Positions 25,418 to 33,718 of a DNA stretch of 64,000 nucleotides are shown here, in pieces. The stretch is from Anaerolineales bacterium (lineage in GTDB: Bacteria; Chloroflexota; Anaerolineae; Anaerolineales; Villigracilaceae), in the NCBI GenBank assembly GCA_016789305.1, contig JAEURJ010000008.1, positions 282,894-346,893 on the forward strand, in the 5' to 3' direction. The notes under the pieces are model-generated. The model was not told the DNA's origin, did not search any database, and saw only the letters and a list, made by a program, of their open reading frames with translations. Position 1 is the first letter of the stretch; every line of letters starts with the position of its first letter. Both the position numbers and the translations under genes were made by a program.

Positions 25418-25500
25418 GGTACGTTTTATTACGTGCCTTTCCGTTGCTGGCAGGCCCACGGCCTGAACAGGAACATACCCATGGAAAGGAGGTTTTCCCA
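25418..25500 (+). promoter_or_regulatory. Structured leader of the rpsF-ssb-rpsR operon
   Basis: Two hairpins are visible. The first is GGTACGT/ACGTGCC (25418-25437). The second is CAGGCC/GGCCTG (25451-25465) closed by outer TTCC/GGAA pairs, with an unpaired CCG next to the outer stem. An RNA that binds the S6:S18 complex and includes a CCG element is known to control this operon in many bacteria. The match here is by eye only. Confidence 0.45.
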
Positions 25501-25785
25501 ATGCGCAAGTATGAATTAGTTTGTATTTTCCAGCCCGATCTGGACGAGACTGCATTTAACGGTGCTCTCGAAAAGGTGAAGGGTTGGATCAGTGAATCTG
25601 GCGGTAGTATTGATAAGGTGGATGTCTGGGGCCGTCGCAAGCTGGCCTACATTATCAAGAAGCACCGCGAAGGTCAGTATGTTCTTTTGAACGTATCCCT
25701 GGCCCCCGCCGCCACTGCCGGCCTGGAACGCAATATTCGTTTCCAGGAAAATATTATTCGCCATATGCTTTCTGTTGTTGCTTAA
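25501..25785 (+). CDS. rpsF: Small ribosomal subunit protein bS6
   Basis: 94 residues. The S6 fold is evident from MRKYELVCIFQPDLDE, WGRRKLAYIIKKHREGQYVL and the C-terminal IRFQENIIRHMLSV. It binds 16S rRNA together with S18. The start at 25501 follows AAAGGAGG by 8 bases; an earlier in-frame codon lies in the folded leader. It is first in the classic order rpsF-ssb-rpsR. Confidence 0.97.
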   Translation: MRKYELVCIFQPDLDETAFNGALEKVKGWISESGGSIDKVDVWGRRKLAYIIKKHREGQYVLLNVSLAPAATAGLERNIRFQENIIRHMLSVVA

Positions 25786-25832
25786 TCCATTATGTGGTTG
25801 CCCGGTAGCTTTATTATTACAAGGAGATAGAT

Positions 25833-26252
25833 ATGAGCCGAGGCCTTAATAAAGTACAGATCATTGGTCATCTTGGAAAAGATCCTGAAATGCGATATAC
25901 GCCTTCCGGAAAACCTGTGACCACTTTCTCGGTGGCGGTGAGCCGTTCGTGGAATAGTGCGGACGGGGAGCGTCACAATGAAACCGAGTGGTTCAATGTG
26001 GTTGCATGGGGCAACCTTGCCGAGATCTGCAAGCAATATCTCGTAAAGGGACAGCAGGTGTATATTGAAGGACGCCTGCAAACCCGCCGCTGGGATGATA
26101 AGGAAGGTCAGAAGCATACCAGCGTGGAGATCGTTGCCAATGAAATGATGATGCTGGGTGATCGACGTGATGGAAATAATCATGCTCAGGAAGCGGATGT
26201 CGCTTCAGTGGATGGCAATTCCGCCATGGCTGAGGACGAATTCCCGTTCTAA
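25833..26252 (+). CDS. ssb: Single-stranded DNA-binding protein
   Basis: 139 residues. The OB-fold begins MSRGLNKVQIIGHLGKDPEM, with TPSGKPVTTFSVAVSR, NETEWFNVVAWGNLAEIC and KGQQVYIEGRLQTRRWDD. The acidic C-terminal tip EDEFPF is the docking site for replication and repair proteins. AAGGAG precedes the ATG. It lies between the two ribosomal genes, as in many bacteria. Confidence 0.97.
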   Translation: MSRGLNKVQIIGHLGKDPEMRYTPSGKPVTTFSVAVSRSWNSADGERHNETEWFNVVAWGNLAEICKQYLVKGQQVYIEGRLQTRRWDDKEGQKHTSVEIVANEMMMLGDRRDGNNHAQEADVASVDGNSAMAEDEFPF

Positions 26253-26294
26253 CATCCAGACAAACTGGTTTGGATAAAGTATTTGGAGTAAATC

Positions 26295-26585
26295 ATGAGT
26301 GAAGAACGCAATGAACGCAGTTATTCAGGCGGTGGCGAAGGCGGTGGTGGGGATCGCAAGTTTTTCGCAAAGCCGAAGGTGTGCCAGTTTTGCAACGACA
26401 AAGCGCTGGCCATTGATTACAAAAGCACAGACTTGCTGCGCAAGTATGTGACCGAGGATGGCAAGATCCGCCCGCGCCGCCAGACCGGCGCGTGTGCCAA
26501 GCACCAACGTTTGGTGGCTGCCGCGGTCAAGCAATCCCGTCATGTTGCCTTTTTGCCCTTCGACGGCAAAGTCAGCGACCGATAA
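26295..26585 (+). CDS. rpsR: Small ribosomal subunit protein bS18
   Basis: 96 residues. Core S18 sequence is [40 protein letters not shown] and [19 protein letters not shown]. The C-x2-C plus C-x2-H pattern (CQFC, CAKH) indicates the zinc-binding form. A Gly-rich N-terminal extension of about 25 residues precedes the core. It ends the operon, followed by a strong terminator. Confidence 0.97.
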   Translation: MSEERNERSYSGGGEGGGGDRKFFAKPKVCQFCNDKALAIDYKSTDLLRKYVTEDGKIRPRRQTGACAKHQRLVAAAVKQSRHVAFLPFDGKVSDR

Positions 26586-26595
26586 ATAACCGCAT

Positions 26596-26632
26596 AAAGA
26601 CAGGGCATGGGAACGCCCATGCCCTGTCTTTT
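26596..26632 (+). terminator. Terminator of the rpsF operon
   Basis: AAAGACAGGGCATGGG pairs with CCCATGCCCTGTCTTT, a 16-bp perfect stem with a five-base loop, ending in T residues. Confidence 0.9.
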
Positions 26633-26730
26633 CATGTACGGTTGGAAATATTCCGCCATTTGCGGAACGAATTTTATATCATTTAATTTGTGAAAGCGCA
26701 CTCCTGCGTTATTCATGAAGGAGTACGGAT

Positions 26731-28149
26731 ATGCCGAACGAACAGGAACACAAGCACGTTGTTCACACAAAAAAACATATTGCCCGCCTGGAGCGCGAAC
26801 GCCAGCAGACCCGATTGATCATGTATCTGTTCATCGGGATTGTTGTGGCGGTGGTTGGGCTGCTTGCCTATGGTTATTTGGATGTCAATTATTTTCAGTT
26901 GAACAAACCCGTTGCAACGGTCAATGGCGTGGAGATTTCAGCTGCGGATTTCGAATCACGCGTCCGCATTCAACGTTCACAGTTGTTGCAGAATTATCAG
27001 CAATATGTCCAGTTTTCGCAATTTATGGATACAACACAGCAATTGCAGCAGATCCAATACTACCTGGATACACCCAATGTGATCGGGCAGGGTGTCATCG
27101 ATCAGTTGGTGAATGAAGAAGTCGTTCGCCAGGAGGCTGTAAAACTTGGGATCAGCGTTTCTCCCGAGGAGTTGGAGCAAGCCATTCAAGGCGAATTTGG
27201 ATATTATCCGAATGGCACATCCACACCCACAACAACCCCGACAGAATTCGCGACCCTTGAAGCTCCCGCGGAAGCATTCAGCGTTGTGACGAAGACACCG
27301 CTTGCCACCGCCACTTTGGAAGCAAGTTTGACGCCTGAAGTTGCGGCGACTTTATCTTCTGATGTGACTGCCGAAGCGAATGGTACTGTTGAAGCTACTG
27401 TAACCCTTGAATCAACCGCCACTTCCACAGCTACTTTGGAACCGACCGCCACTGCGACCACTGGCCCCACAGCCACCATCACACCTACCTCCACGCCTTA
27501 TACTTTCGATGGTTATCAAAATCAATACGCCACAACGGTGGCAGGCTTCTCCCGATTTGGGATGACGGATGAGACCTATCGCAAATTTGTCGAGATCCGG
27601 CTCTTGCAGGAAAAAGTTAAGGAAGCTGTTACGAAGGATGTAGAGACGACACAGGAGCAAGTCTGGGCCCGCCATATCCTGGTTGGCGATGAAGCCACAG
27701 CCCTGACCTTGATCGAACGCCTCAAGAAGGGTGAGGATTTTGCGGAACTTGCCAAGGAATTCTCCACCGATACCGGCTCCGCAGTCAATGGCGGTGATCT
27801 TGGCTGGTTTGGACCTGGTGCCATGGTCGCTGAATTTGAAACAGCCGCCTATGCACTTGAGAAATCAGGTGACTTCACACAGACTCCTGTTCAAAGTCAG
27901 TTTGGATATCACATCATTCAATTGATCGCCAAGCAGGATCGTCCTTTGACTGCCGAAGAGTTGACCAGCGCCCGCGATGCGAAATACACTGCATGGCTTG
28001 CGGAAGCTCGGTTGGCATATACGGTTGTGATCAATGATGCTTTCTGGAAACTTCGCGAACCGAAGGCTCCAAATATGGTGACCCTTGCCACGGAAAGCGC
28101 GGAAACAGCGACCGCACAAGCCAAAGCAACGGAGACTCCCGCTCCCTAG
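26731..28149 (+). CDS. Membrane-anchored parvulin-type peptidyl-prolyl isomerase (PrsA/SurA-like)
   Basis: 472 residues. A cytoplasmic basic start is followed by one membrane helix (LIMYLFIGIVVAVVGLLAYG), a SurA-like N-terminal chaperone part (VATVNGVEISAADFESRVR), a Thr/Ala/Pro-rich insertion (about 165-260), and a parvulin domain (about 310-410): VWARHILVGDEATALTLIER, GGDLGWFGPGAMVAEFE, QSQFGYHIIQL. It probably helps secreted proteins fold outside the membrane. AAGGAG precedes the start. It is a single-gene unit with its own terminator. Confidence 0.9.
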   Translation: MPNEQEHKHVVHTKKHIARLERERQQTRLIMYLFIGIVVAVVGLLAYGYLDVNYFQLNKPVATVNGVEISAADFESRVRIQRSQLLQNYQQYVQFSQFMDTTQQLQQIQYYLDTPNVIGQGVIDQLVNEEVVRQEAVKLGISVSPEELEQAIQGEFGYYPNGTSTPTTTPTEFATLEAPAEAFSVVTKTPLATATLEASLTPEVAATLSSDVTAEANGTVEATVTLESTATSTATLEPTATATTGPTATITPTSTPYTFDGYQNQYATTVAGFSRFGMTDETYRKFVEIRLLQEKVKEAVTKDVETTQEQVWARHILVGDEATALTLIERLKKGEDFAELAKEFSTDTGSAVNGGDLGWFGPGAMVAEFETAAYALEKSGDFTQTPVQSQFGYHIIQLIAKQDRPLTAEELTSARDAKYTAWLAEARLAYTVVINDAFWKLREPKAPNMVTLATESAETATAQAKATETPAP

Positions 28150-28163
28150 TTTATTGATTGTGA

Positions 28164-28201
28164 ACAAAAAAGCCTGCTCCAAAATGGAGCAGGCTTTTTA
28201 T
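28164..28201. terminator. Bidirectional terminator
   Basis: AAAAAGCCTGCTCC and GGAGCAGGCTTTTT pair around an AAAAT loop. It lies between the convergent foldase and smc genes. Confidence 0.88.
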
Positions 28202-28214
28202 TTATTCTGAAATT

Positions 28215-31200
28215 CTATCCGCGCTTCAACATGTCATCGGTGACTTGATCGAGGCGCAGGCTGATCACCTGGCTGGCAGAGTCCTTGCCCATGGTGATGC
28301 CGTAGATCACATCAGCGGCTTGCACTGTATTACGGTTGTGGGTGATGACGATGAACTGCGTATCTTTGCTGAGGTCCACAAGCAGATCGCGGAAGCGGCC
28401 CACATTGGCTTCGTCGAGCATGGCGTCCACTTCATCCATCACACAGACCGGAGTGGGGGAAACTTTTAGCAAAGCAAAGACCAATGCGATGGCCGTTAAA
28501 CTTCTCTCGCCGCCGGAGAGTAACGCCAGTCCCTGCTCGCGGCGACCTGGCAGACGCGCTTCGATTTCAATGCCGGTATCGACCATGTTTTCAGGGTCGG
28601 TCAGTGCCAGCCTTGCGGAGCCGCCGCCGAACAAGCGGACAAATGTTTCGCGAAATTGTTTATCCACTGCATCGAACGTGCGCGAGAATTCCTGTTTGGT
28701 GATCTCATCGAGTTCCGCGACGACTTGTTTTAAGTCCACTTCGGCCTTGTTCAGGTCCTCGATCTGCGATTTCATGAACGTGTAACGTTCGCTTTCCTGT
28801 TCGTATTCGATCTTTGCATCCGGGTTGATCGGCCCCATGCGGCGAATTTGTCCTCGATATTGGGCGAGCTGGTCTTCCAGCTTCGGATCAAGCTCCGTGA
28901 CGATGGGCAACTGCTCGACCATGCCTTCCAACGGTAATGGCACCGGCCCCGAGACATCGGCGGCATATTCGAACATGACCAGACCGAAATCGTCCATAAT
29001 CTTTTGACGTAAATTATCCAGCGCTTCCTGCTTGCGAATTTGTTCCAGTTGAACCTGGCCGTACGAACGTTCGGCATTGGCGTATCCGCGTTGTGCATTG
29101 GCTTCGGATTCCTGCAGCCGCACCTCTTCACGTTCCGCGGATTCCAGATCCTTTTCAGCGGGTTCGATCATCACACGCATTTTTTCGATTTCAACATGCA
29201 GTGCACTTTCACGTTCGCGCGAACCGGACTTGTCGTTATCCAAACTATTCAATGAAATTTCGGTTTCCTGCAATCGGGCGGATAATTCCACACGGCGCGT
29301 ATCTTCGCGCGAAATATCCTGCGCGCGTTCGTCCATCTTCGCCCGCGCACTTGCCAGGCTTCCCTCGGAAACCGCAACGCGCGTAGACCAGTACGAAGTC
29401 TGTTCCTGCAATTCATCCGCGGACACTTCACTTAATTTCGATGTAATGGCCTTCAACTGCGATTGCGATTCTGAAGAACGAGCTTCCACATCCGATTGAG
29501 ATTCAATCAGTTTTTGTTGGATCGAAGCAGATTCCTGCGCTTCGGATTCCAACTGTTCCAATTGATTTTTCTGCCACTCAAGCTGGCGTGCCGTCGCTTC
29601 CGCCTCAAGGGACGCCTGCTGCTCGGTCTCCTGAATTTCTCCCAGCCTGACGCGGGCTTCGCGCGCATCGGTATCGGCTTGCGCCAGTTCGCGCTGTGCC
29701 TGTGCAAGTTGATTCGACAAGCTCTCGACCGATGTATTGGATTCAGCGAGGCGGGTGATGAGTCCGCTCAGAGTGGATTCGAATTCCCTTTTTTGTCGCG
29801 GCCGGCTCAGGGTTGAGGAGGAAGCGGTTTTTCCGGCGATGACCAATCCGTCACCGCGGAAGACTTCGCCTCGCAGAGTCACCACGCGCGCGTGAGTCGG
29901 CAGATCCTGAATCAATCTGCGTGCGGCAGTGCGGTCCTTTGCGATCAAAGTGTGACCGAGCATCAATTGCACGGCATTTTTATATTCATCCGGTGCGTTG
30001 ACTAGTTGAGAAGCCACGCCGAGACAGCCATCGTCGTTTGGACTTTGCAGGGAGCTATTTTCGCGTTCGCCCAACGGAAGCAACGCAGCACGGCCTGCAT
30101 CATCAGATTCGAGCAATTGCAGCGCATCTTCGAGTTGATGGGATTCCAATAGAACAGCATCAAGTGTATCGCCAAGTGCTGCGGCAATTGCAATTTCCAA
30201 TTCAGCAGGGACGTCGAGTGCGGAACTTAACGCACCGCGTGCCCCTGTGAGTTTGGATTGACGGGCTGCATCGAGCAAATAACGGGCTCCTTCAGCGTAC
30301 CCGGCCAGCGATTGTTCGGATTGCTGTAGTACTTCGATCTGCGCTTTGAGACGTGAATGTTCGGCCTCTTCGTTGGCCCGTTTTTCCAATGCTTCGCGGC
30401 GGGCGCGTTCGATGGTTTCGACTTCGTTTTTCTTGCTGAGTAAATAATCTTCAGCGTTTTGCAAATTAAGCGCTGCATCTGCGCGGGCTTTGCGCGCATT
30501 TTCGAAAAGATTTCTTGCTTTCGTTGAAGCGGTTTCGGCGCCGGCGATTGCGTTTTTGGTTTGCGCGATTTTTTGGATCTGCGATTCGATGCGCGATTTC
30601 AGTTCATCGAGGCGGGCATTGTTTTCCGCGCGCTGCTGACTCAAGGTTTCGATTTGATTGCGGGCGAGGGTGAGTTGTTCTTCGAGTGCACCGCGTTCTG
30701 ACTGGCGCGATTGCAACGCGTTTTGCGCATTGGCGAATTGTGTCTTGGCTTCTTCGTATTCGGTTTGAATGCGCGCCACTTCCTGCTCCGCTTCCGCGTA
30801 GCGTTCGCGGGCGAGGTGCAGGTCATTCATCGCGTGTTCCTGATCGGAAAGGATCGAGGCTTGGGCAGCGGTGAGTGAGCGGCGGCGTTCTTCGAACACG
30901 GCCAGTTCGCGGCTGATGGATTCTCTTTGAGTATGCAATTCGGCAGATTGGCGATGCCAGTTATTTAATTGTGCACGCAGACCGGAAAGCCTTTCGCGGA
31001 AGGCGGCATACTCGGCCTGTGTCTTCTCGTGAATAGTCCGTGCTTCATTGACTCTGGCTTCCTGTCCGCGCAGGGACTCGCGCACGTCGCCAAGATCGCG
31101 CTGGGCGCGGTGCCAGTGGAATCCATACCAATCGCGCAGAACCAGTTTCAGGTCCGCCTGGATGCGGGCGAAATCAATTGCACGTTTTGCCTGACGCTCC

Positions 31201-31820
31201 AAACTCCGCAGGCGTGGTTCCAGCTCGGCCATGATGTCGAGCACGCGTTCGAGGTTGTGCTTGGTGCTCTCGAGTCTTTTAAGCGCATCATCGCGGCGTG
31301 CGCGGTACATACCTACACCGGCGGCTTCTTCAAACAGGCGGCGACGGTCATCGGCTTTCAAGGCAAGGGAAGCATCCACCAAGCCTTGACCGAGTATCGT
31401 GTAGGTTCGTTCACTTAAACCAGCCTGTGCAAGCAGTTCATTCATCTCGCGCAAGCGGACGTGTTGTCCATTTAGAAGATATTCATTGCGTCCGTCGCGA
31501 TGGGCAATGCGCGACATTTCCACTTCGGAGAAATCGACGGGCAGCCAGTTGGTGGAGTTATCAAATGTGATCGTGGCTTGGGCAAGGCCGGCACGGGCGC
31601 GTTGCTCGGACCCGGAGAAGATCATATCTTCGGTTTTCTTGCCGCGCAGCAGGGAATAGGATTGCTCGCCCAACACCCAACGAAGTGAATCGGCGATGTT
31701 CGATTTGCCCGAACCGTTCGGGCCGACGATGGCTGTCACGCCCGGCGCAAACTCGAAGACCGAGCGCGAAGCGAACGTTTTATATCCTTGCAGTTCGAGT
31801 GATTTCAGGCGAAGAGGCAT
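28215..31820 (-). CDS. smc: Chromosome segregation protein SMC
   Basis: 1201 residues, full length. The N-terminal ATPase half has Walker A GPNGSGKSNI and RWVLGEQS. Two long coiled-coil arms flank a hinge around residues 500-650 (GARGALSSALDVP region and HTLIAKDRTAARRLIQ). The C-terminal half has signature LLSGGERSLTAIAL and Walker B CVMDEVDAMLD. SMC dimers load with ScpAB to organise and segregate the chromosome; no scp genes are here. It is preceded by rnc, a common pairing. No clear Shine-Dalgarno sequence is seen before the ATG. Confidence 0.97.
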   Translation of the reverse strand: MPLRLKSLELQGYKTFASRSVFEFAPGVTAIVGPNGSGKSNIADSLRWVLGEQSYSLLRGKKTEDMIFSGSEQRARAGLAQATITFDNSTNWLPVDFSEVEMSRIAHRDGRNEYLLNGQHVRLREMNELLAQAGLSERTYTILGQGLVDASLALKADDRRRLFEEAAGVGMYRARRDDALKRLESTKHNLERVLDIMAELEPRLRSLERQAKRAIDFARIQADLKLVLRDWYGFHWHRAQRDLGDVRESLRGQEARVNEARTIHEKTQAEYAAFRERLSGLRAQLNNWHRQSAELHTQRESISRELAVFEERRRSLTAAQASILSDQEHAMNDLHLARERYAEAEQEVARIQTEYEEAKTQFANAQNALQSRQSERGALEEQLTLARNQIETLSQQRAENNARLDELKSRIESQIQKIAQTKNAIAGAETASTKARNLFENARKARADAALNLQNAEDYLLSKKNEVETIERARREALEKRANEEAEHSRLKAQIEVLQQSEQSLAGYAEGARYLLDAARQSKLTGARGALSSALDVPAELEIAIAAALGDTLDAVLLESHQLEDALQLLESDDAGRAALLPLGERENSSLQSPNDDGCLGVASQLVNAPDEYKNAVQLMLGHTLIAKDRTAARRLIQDLPTHARVVTLRGEVFRGDGLVIAGKTASSSTLSRPRQKREFESTLSGLITRLAESNTSVESLSNQLAQAQRELAQADTDAREARVRLGEIQETEQQASLEAEATARQLEWQKNQLEQLESEAQESASIQQKLIESQSDVEARSSESQSQLKAITSKLSEVSADELQEQTSYWSTRVAVSEGSLASARAKMDERAQDISREDTRRVELSARLQETEISLNSLDNDKSGSRERESALHVEIEKMRVMIEPAEKDLESAEREEVRLQESEANAQRGYANAERSYGQVQLEQIRKQEALDNLRQKIMDDFGLVMFEYAADVSGPVPLPLEGMVEQLPIVTELDPKLEDQLAQYRGQIRRMGPINPDAKIEYEQESERYTFMKSQIEDLNKAEVDLKQVVAELDEITKQEFSRTFDAVDKQFRETFVRLFGGGSARLALTDPENMVDTGIEIEARLPGRREQGLALLSGGERSLTAIALVFALLKVSPTPVCVMDEVDAMLDEANVGRFRDLLVDLSKDTQFIVITHNRNTVQAADVIYGITMGKDSASQVISLRLDQVTDDMLKRG

Positions 31821-31855
31821 AATTGATTTACGATTTCAAATTTCCGATTTTGTGA

Positions 31856-32566
31856 TTATTTTATTCCCAGATTGTTCAGCGCGTCTTTCGCGGCTGCATG
31901 TTCGGCATTGCTCTTGCTTGTACCTTTGCCGCGACCTTTAACCTCGCCCGCAATTTCAACTTCTATTTCGAAAATCTTTGCATGGTCGGGTCCGCTGGAA
32001 CTGACGACCTTGTAGTGTGGCATTCCCAATTTGAGCGATTGCGAATGTTCCTGCAGTTCGCTTTTTGGATCCTGGATCTCATCGAGGACCGATTCGCGCC
32101 GCCATTCAAGCAGTGGATTGACGAACCGCCTCACTGCGTCCAGGCCTGAATCCAGATAAACGGCGCCGATCAACGCTTCGAAAGCAGAGCCCAACACGCT
32201 TTCCCGTGCATTGCCTCCGGATGTCTGTTCGCCGCGTCCGAGTCGGAGTGCTTGCGAAAGTTCGATATGGCGGGCGAAGTTGGCCAGCTGCTCATTGCGA
32301 ACGAGCGCCGAGCGAATTTTGGTCAGGTCGCCTTCGGCCATTTCAGGGAAGCGATGATAAGCCCACTCGCCGACGATGAAATCCAGCACGGCATCGCCGA
32401 GGAATTCGAGTCGCTCGTTATCCTCGGTTGCGTCGGAATGTTCATTCGCGTAGGAACGGTGGGTGAGAGCACGCGTCAGCAGGGATAAATTTGAAAAGGG
32501 CAAACCCAGCCTGCGGCTTAGGGCGGAAGCGGGTTCCACATCCCGCTTTTGAGATTGTTGTGTCAC
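31856..32566 (-). CDS. rnc: Ribonuclease III
   Basis: 236 residues. The RNase III domain has RALTHRSYANEHSD and the catalytic signature NERLEFLGDAVLDFIVGEW, plus SVLGSAFEALIGAVYLDSG. A C-terminal double-stranded RNA-binding domain follows (PKSELQEHSQSLKLG to SKSNAEHAAAKDAL). I choose a GTG start at 32566: GGGAGG lies 5 bases before it and the normal length results. A longer frame reaches 32740 but would overlap the aldo/keto reductase gene and has no homology there. It lies directly upstream of smc. Confidence 0.95.
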   Translation of the reverse strand: MTQQSQKRDVEPASALSRRLGLPFSNLSLLTRALTHRSYANEHSDATEDNERLEFLGDAVLDFIVGEWAYHRFPEMAEGDLTKIRSALVRNEQLANFARHIELSQALRLGRGEQTSGGNARESVLGSAFEALIGAVYLDSGLDAVRRFVNPLLEWRRESVLDEIQDPKSELQEHSQSLKLGMPHYKVVSSSGPDHAKIFEIEVEIAGEVKGRGKGTSKSNAEHAAAKDALNNLGIK

Positions 32567-32723
32567 GGGGACCTCCCGAGAACTCAGGGAGCGATGTTCC
32601 CTCACCAGGGTGAGGAAGCGTCGTTCACGTAGTTCCAAAATTTGAGCGGGCTGAATTGTAACCTGAATTTTTTCGCGAAGCGATTTTTTAAGATAGAATG
32701 AGGCCGTTCGTGAGGAGAAGGCC

Positions 32724-33668
32724 ATGACCGAAGTCAGCAACGAGACAAGATTTTTGCACGCAGTTCAAATGGGGTTGGGGGCCTGGCAATGGGGAGACCG
32801 AGTAGTCTGGGGATATGGACAGACGCACACCGATGAAGATATTCGCAAGGCATTCGATGCCTCGTTGAATTTGGGAATTCGATTTATTGATACGGCTGAG
32901 ATCTATGGCTCGGGTTATTCGGAACGTCTTTTGGGGAAATTTCTAAAAGAGACTGAACAGCCTTTATTAATTGCCACCAAGTATTTTCCGTGGCCGTGGA
33001 GGTTTTCCAAGGGATTTATTCCGCGCGCGTTGAAGGGCAGCCTGGAACGCCTGGGTGTGGAATCAGTGGACTTGTATCAAATCCATTGGTCCTCGCCATT
33101 GATGAGCCCGGAAACGATGATGGAAGGCATGGTCGATTGCGTGCAGCAGGGACTGACCCGCACGGTGGGCGTTTCCAATTTTGGGCAGAAGAAAATGATC
33201 CGTGCGTATACAACATTGGCGCGGCATGGAATTCCGCTGGCGTCCAATCAGGTGCATTACAGCTTATTGAGTCGCGAAGTGGAAAAGAATGGCACGCTGG
33301 CGCGCTGCAAAGAATTGGGGATTCGTTTGATCGCTTATTCTCCGTTGGAGAAAGGGTTGCTGACCGGGAAATACTCGCCGGAGAATCCACCGCCCGGCGT
33401 GCGAACTTCGCAATATGCCGAGTTAATTAAGAAAATCCCGCCAGTTATCAAGTTGATGCAGGAAATTGGTTTGAAGCACGTCGATAAAACTGTAGCCCAA
33501 GTGGCATTGAATTGGTTGATTTGCAAGGGTGCTCTTCCAATTCCCGGCGCAAAAAATATCACACAGGCGGAACAAAATGCGGGCGGAGTCGGCTGGCAAT
33601 TGACGGAGGAGGAAGTGGCCATGCTGGATGAAGCGACAGACAATATTCGCGAATATTCAAAAGGATAA
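32724..33668 (+). CDS. Aldo/keto reductase
   Basis: 314 residues, a TIM-barrel NAD(P)H-dependent oxidoreductase. The active-site Asp and Tyr are in FIDTAEIYGSGYSERLLG, Lys in LIATKYFPWPW and His in YQIHWSSP. The C-terminal NADP-binding region has PIPGAKNITQAEQN. The substrate cannot be told; the family reduces aldehydes and ketones. GAGGAG lies 6 bases before the ATG, with a TAGAAT -10 box just upstream. A single gene closed by a terminator. Confidence 0.93.
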   Translation: MTEVSNETRFLHAVQMGLGAWQWGDRVVWGYGQTHTDEDIRKAFDASLNLGIRFIDTAEIYGSGYSERLLGKFLKETEQPLLIATKYFPWPWRFSKGFIPRALKGSLERLGVESVDLYQIHWSSPLMSPETMMEGMVDCVQQGLTRTVGVSNFGQKKMIRAYTTLARHGIPLASNQVHYSLLSREVEKNGTLARCKELGIRLIAYSPLEKGLLTGKYSPENPPPGVRTSQYAELIKKIPPVIKLMQEIGLKHVDKTVAQVALNWLICKGALPIPGAKNITQAEQNAGGVGWQLTEEEVAMLDEATDNIREYSKG

Positions 33669-33674
33669 TGACTC

Positions 33675-33710
33675 AAAAAGAAAACGAGCCAAACGGCTCG
33701 TTTTCTTTTT
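33675..33710. terminator. Bidirectional terminator
   Basis: AAAAAGAAAACGAGCC and GGCTCGTTTTCTTTTT pair around an AAAC loop, between convergent genes. Confidence 0.9.
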
Positions 33711-33718
33711 GCATAATT

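Noticed and set aside
32567..32740. Longer N-terminus for RNase III
   Set aside because: It would overlap the divergent reductase start and has no family similarity; the GTG with GGGAGG fits better.
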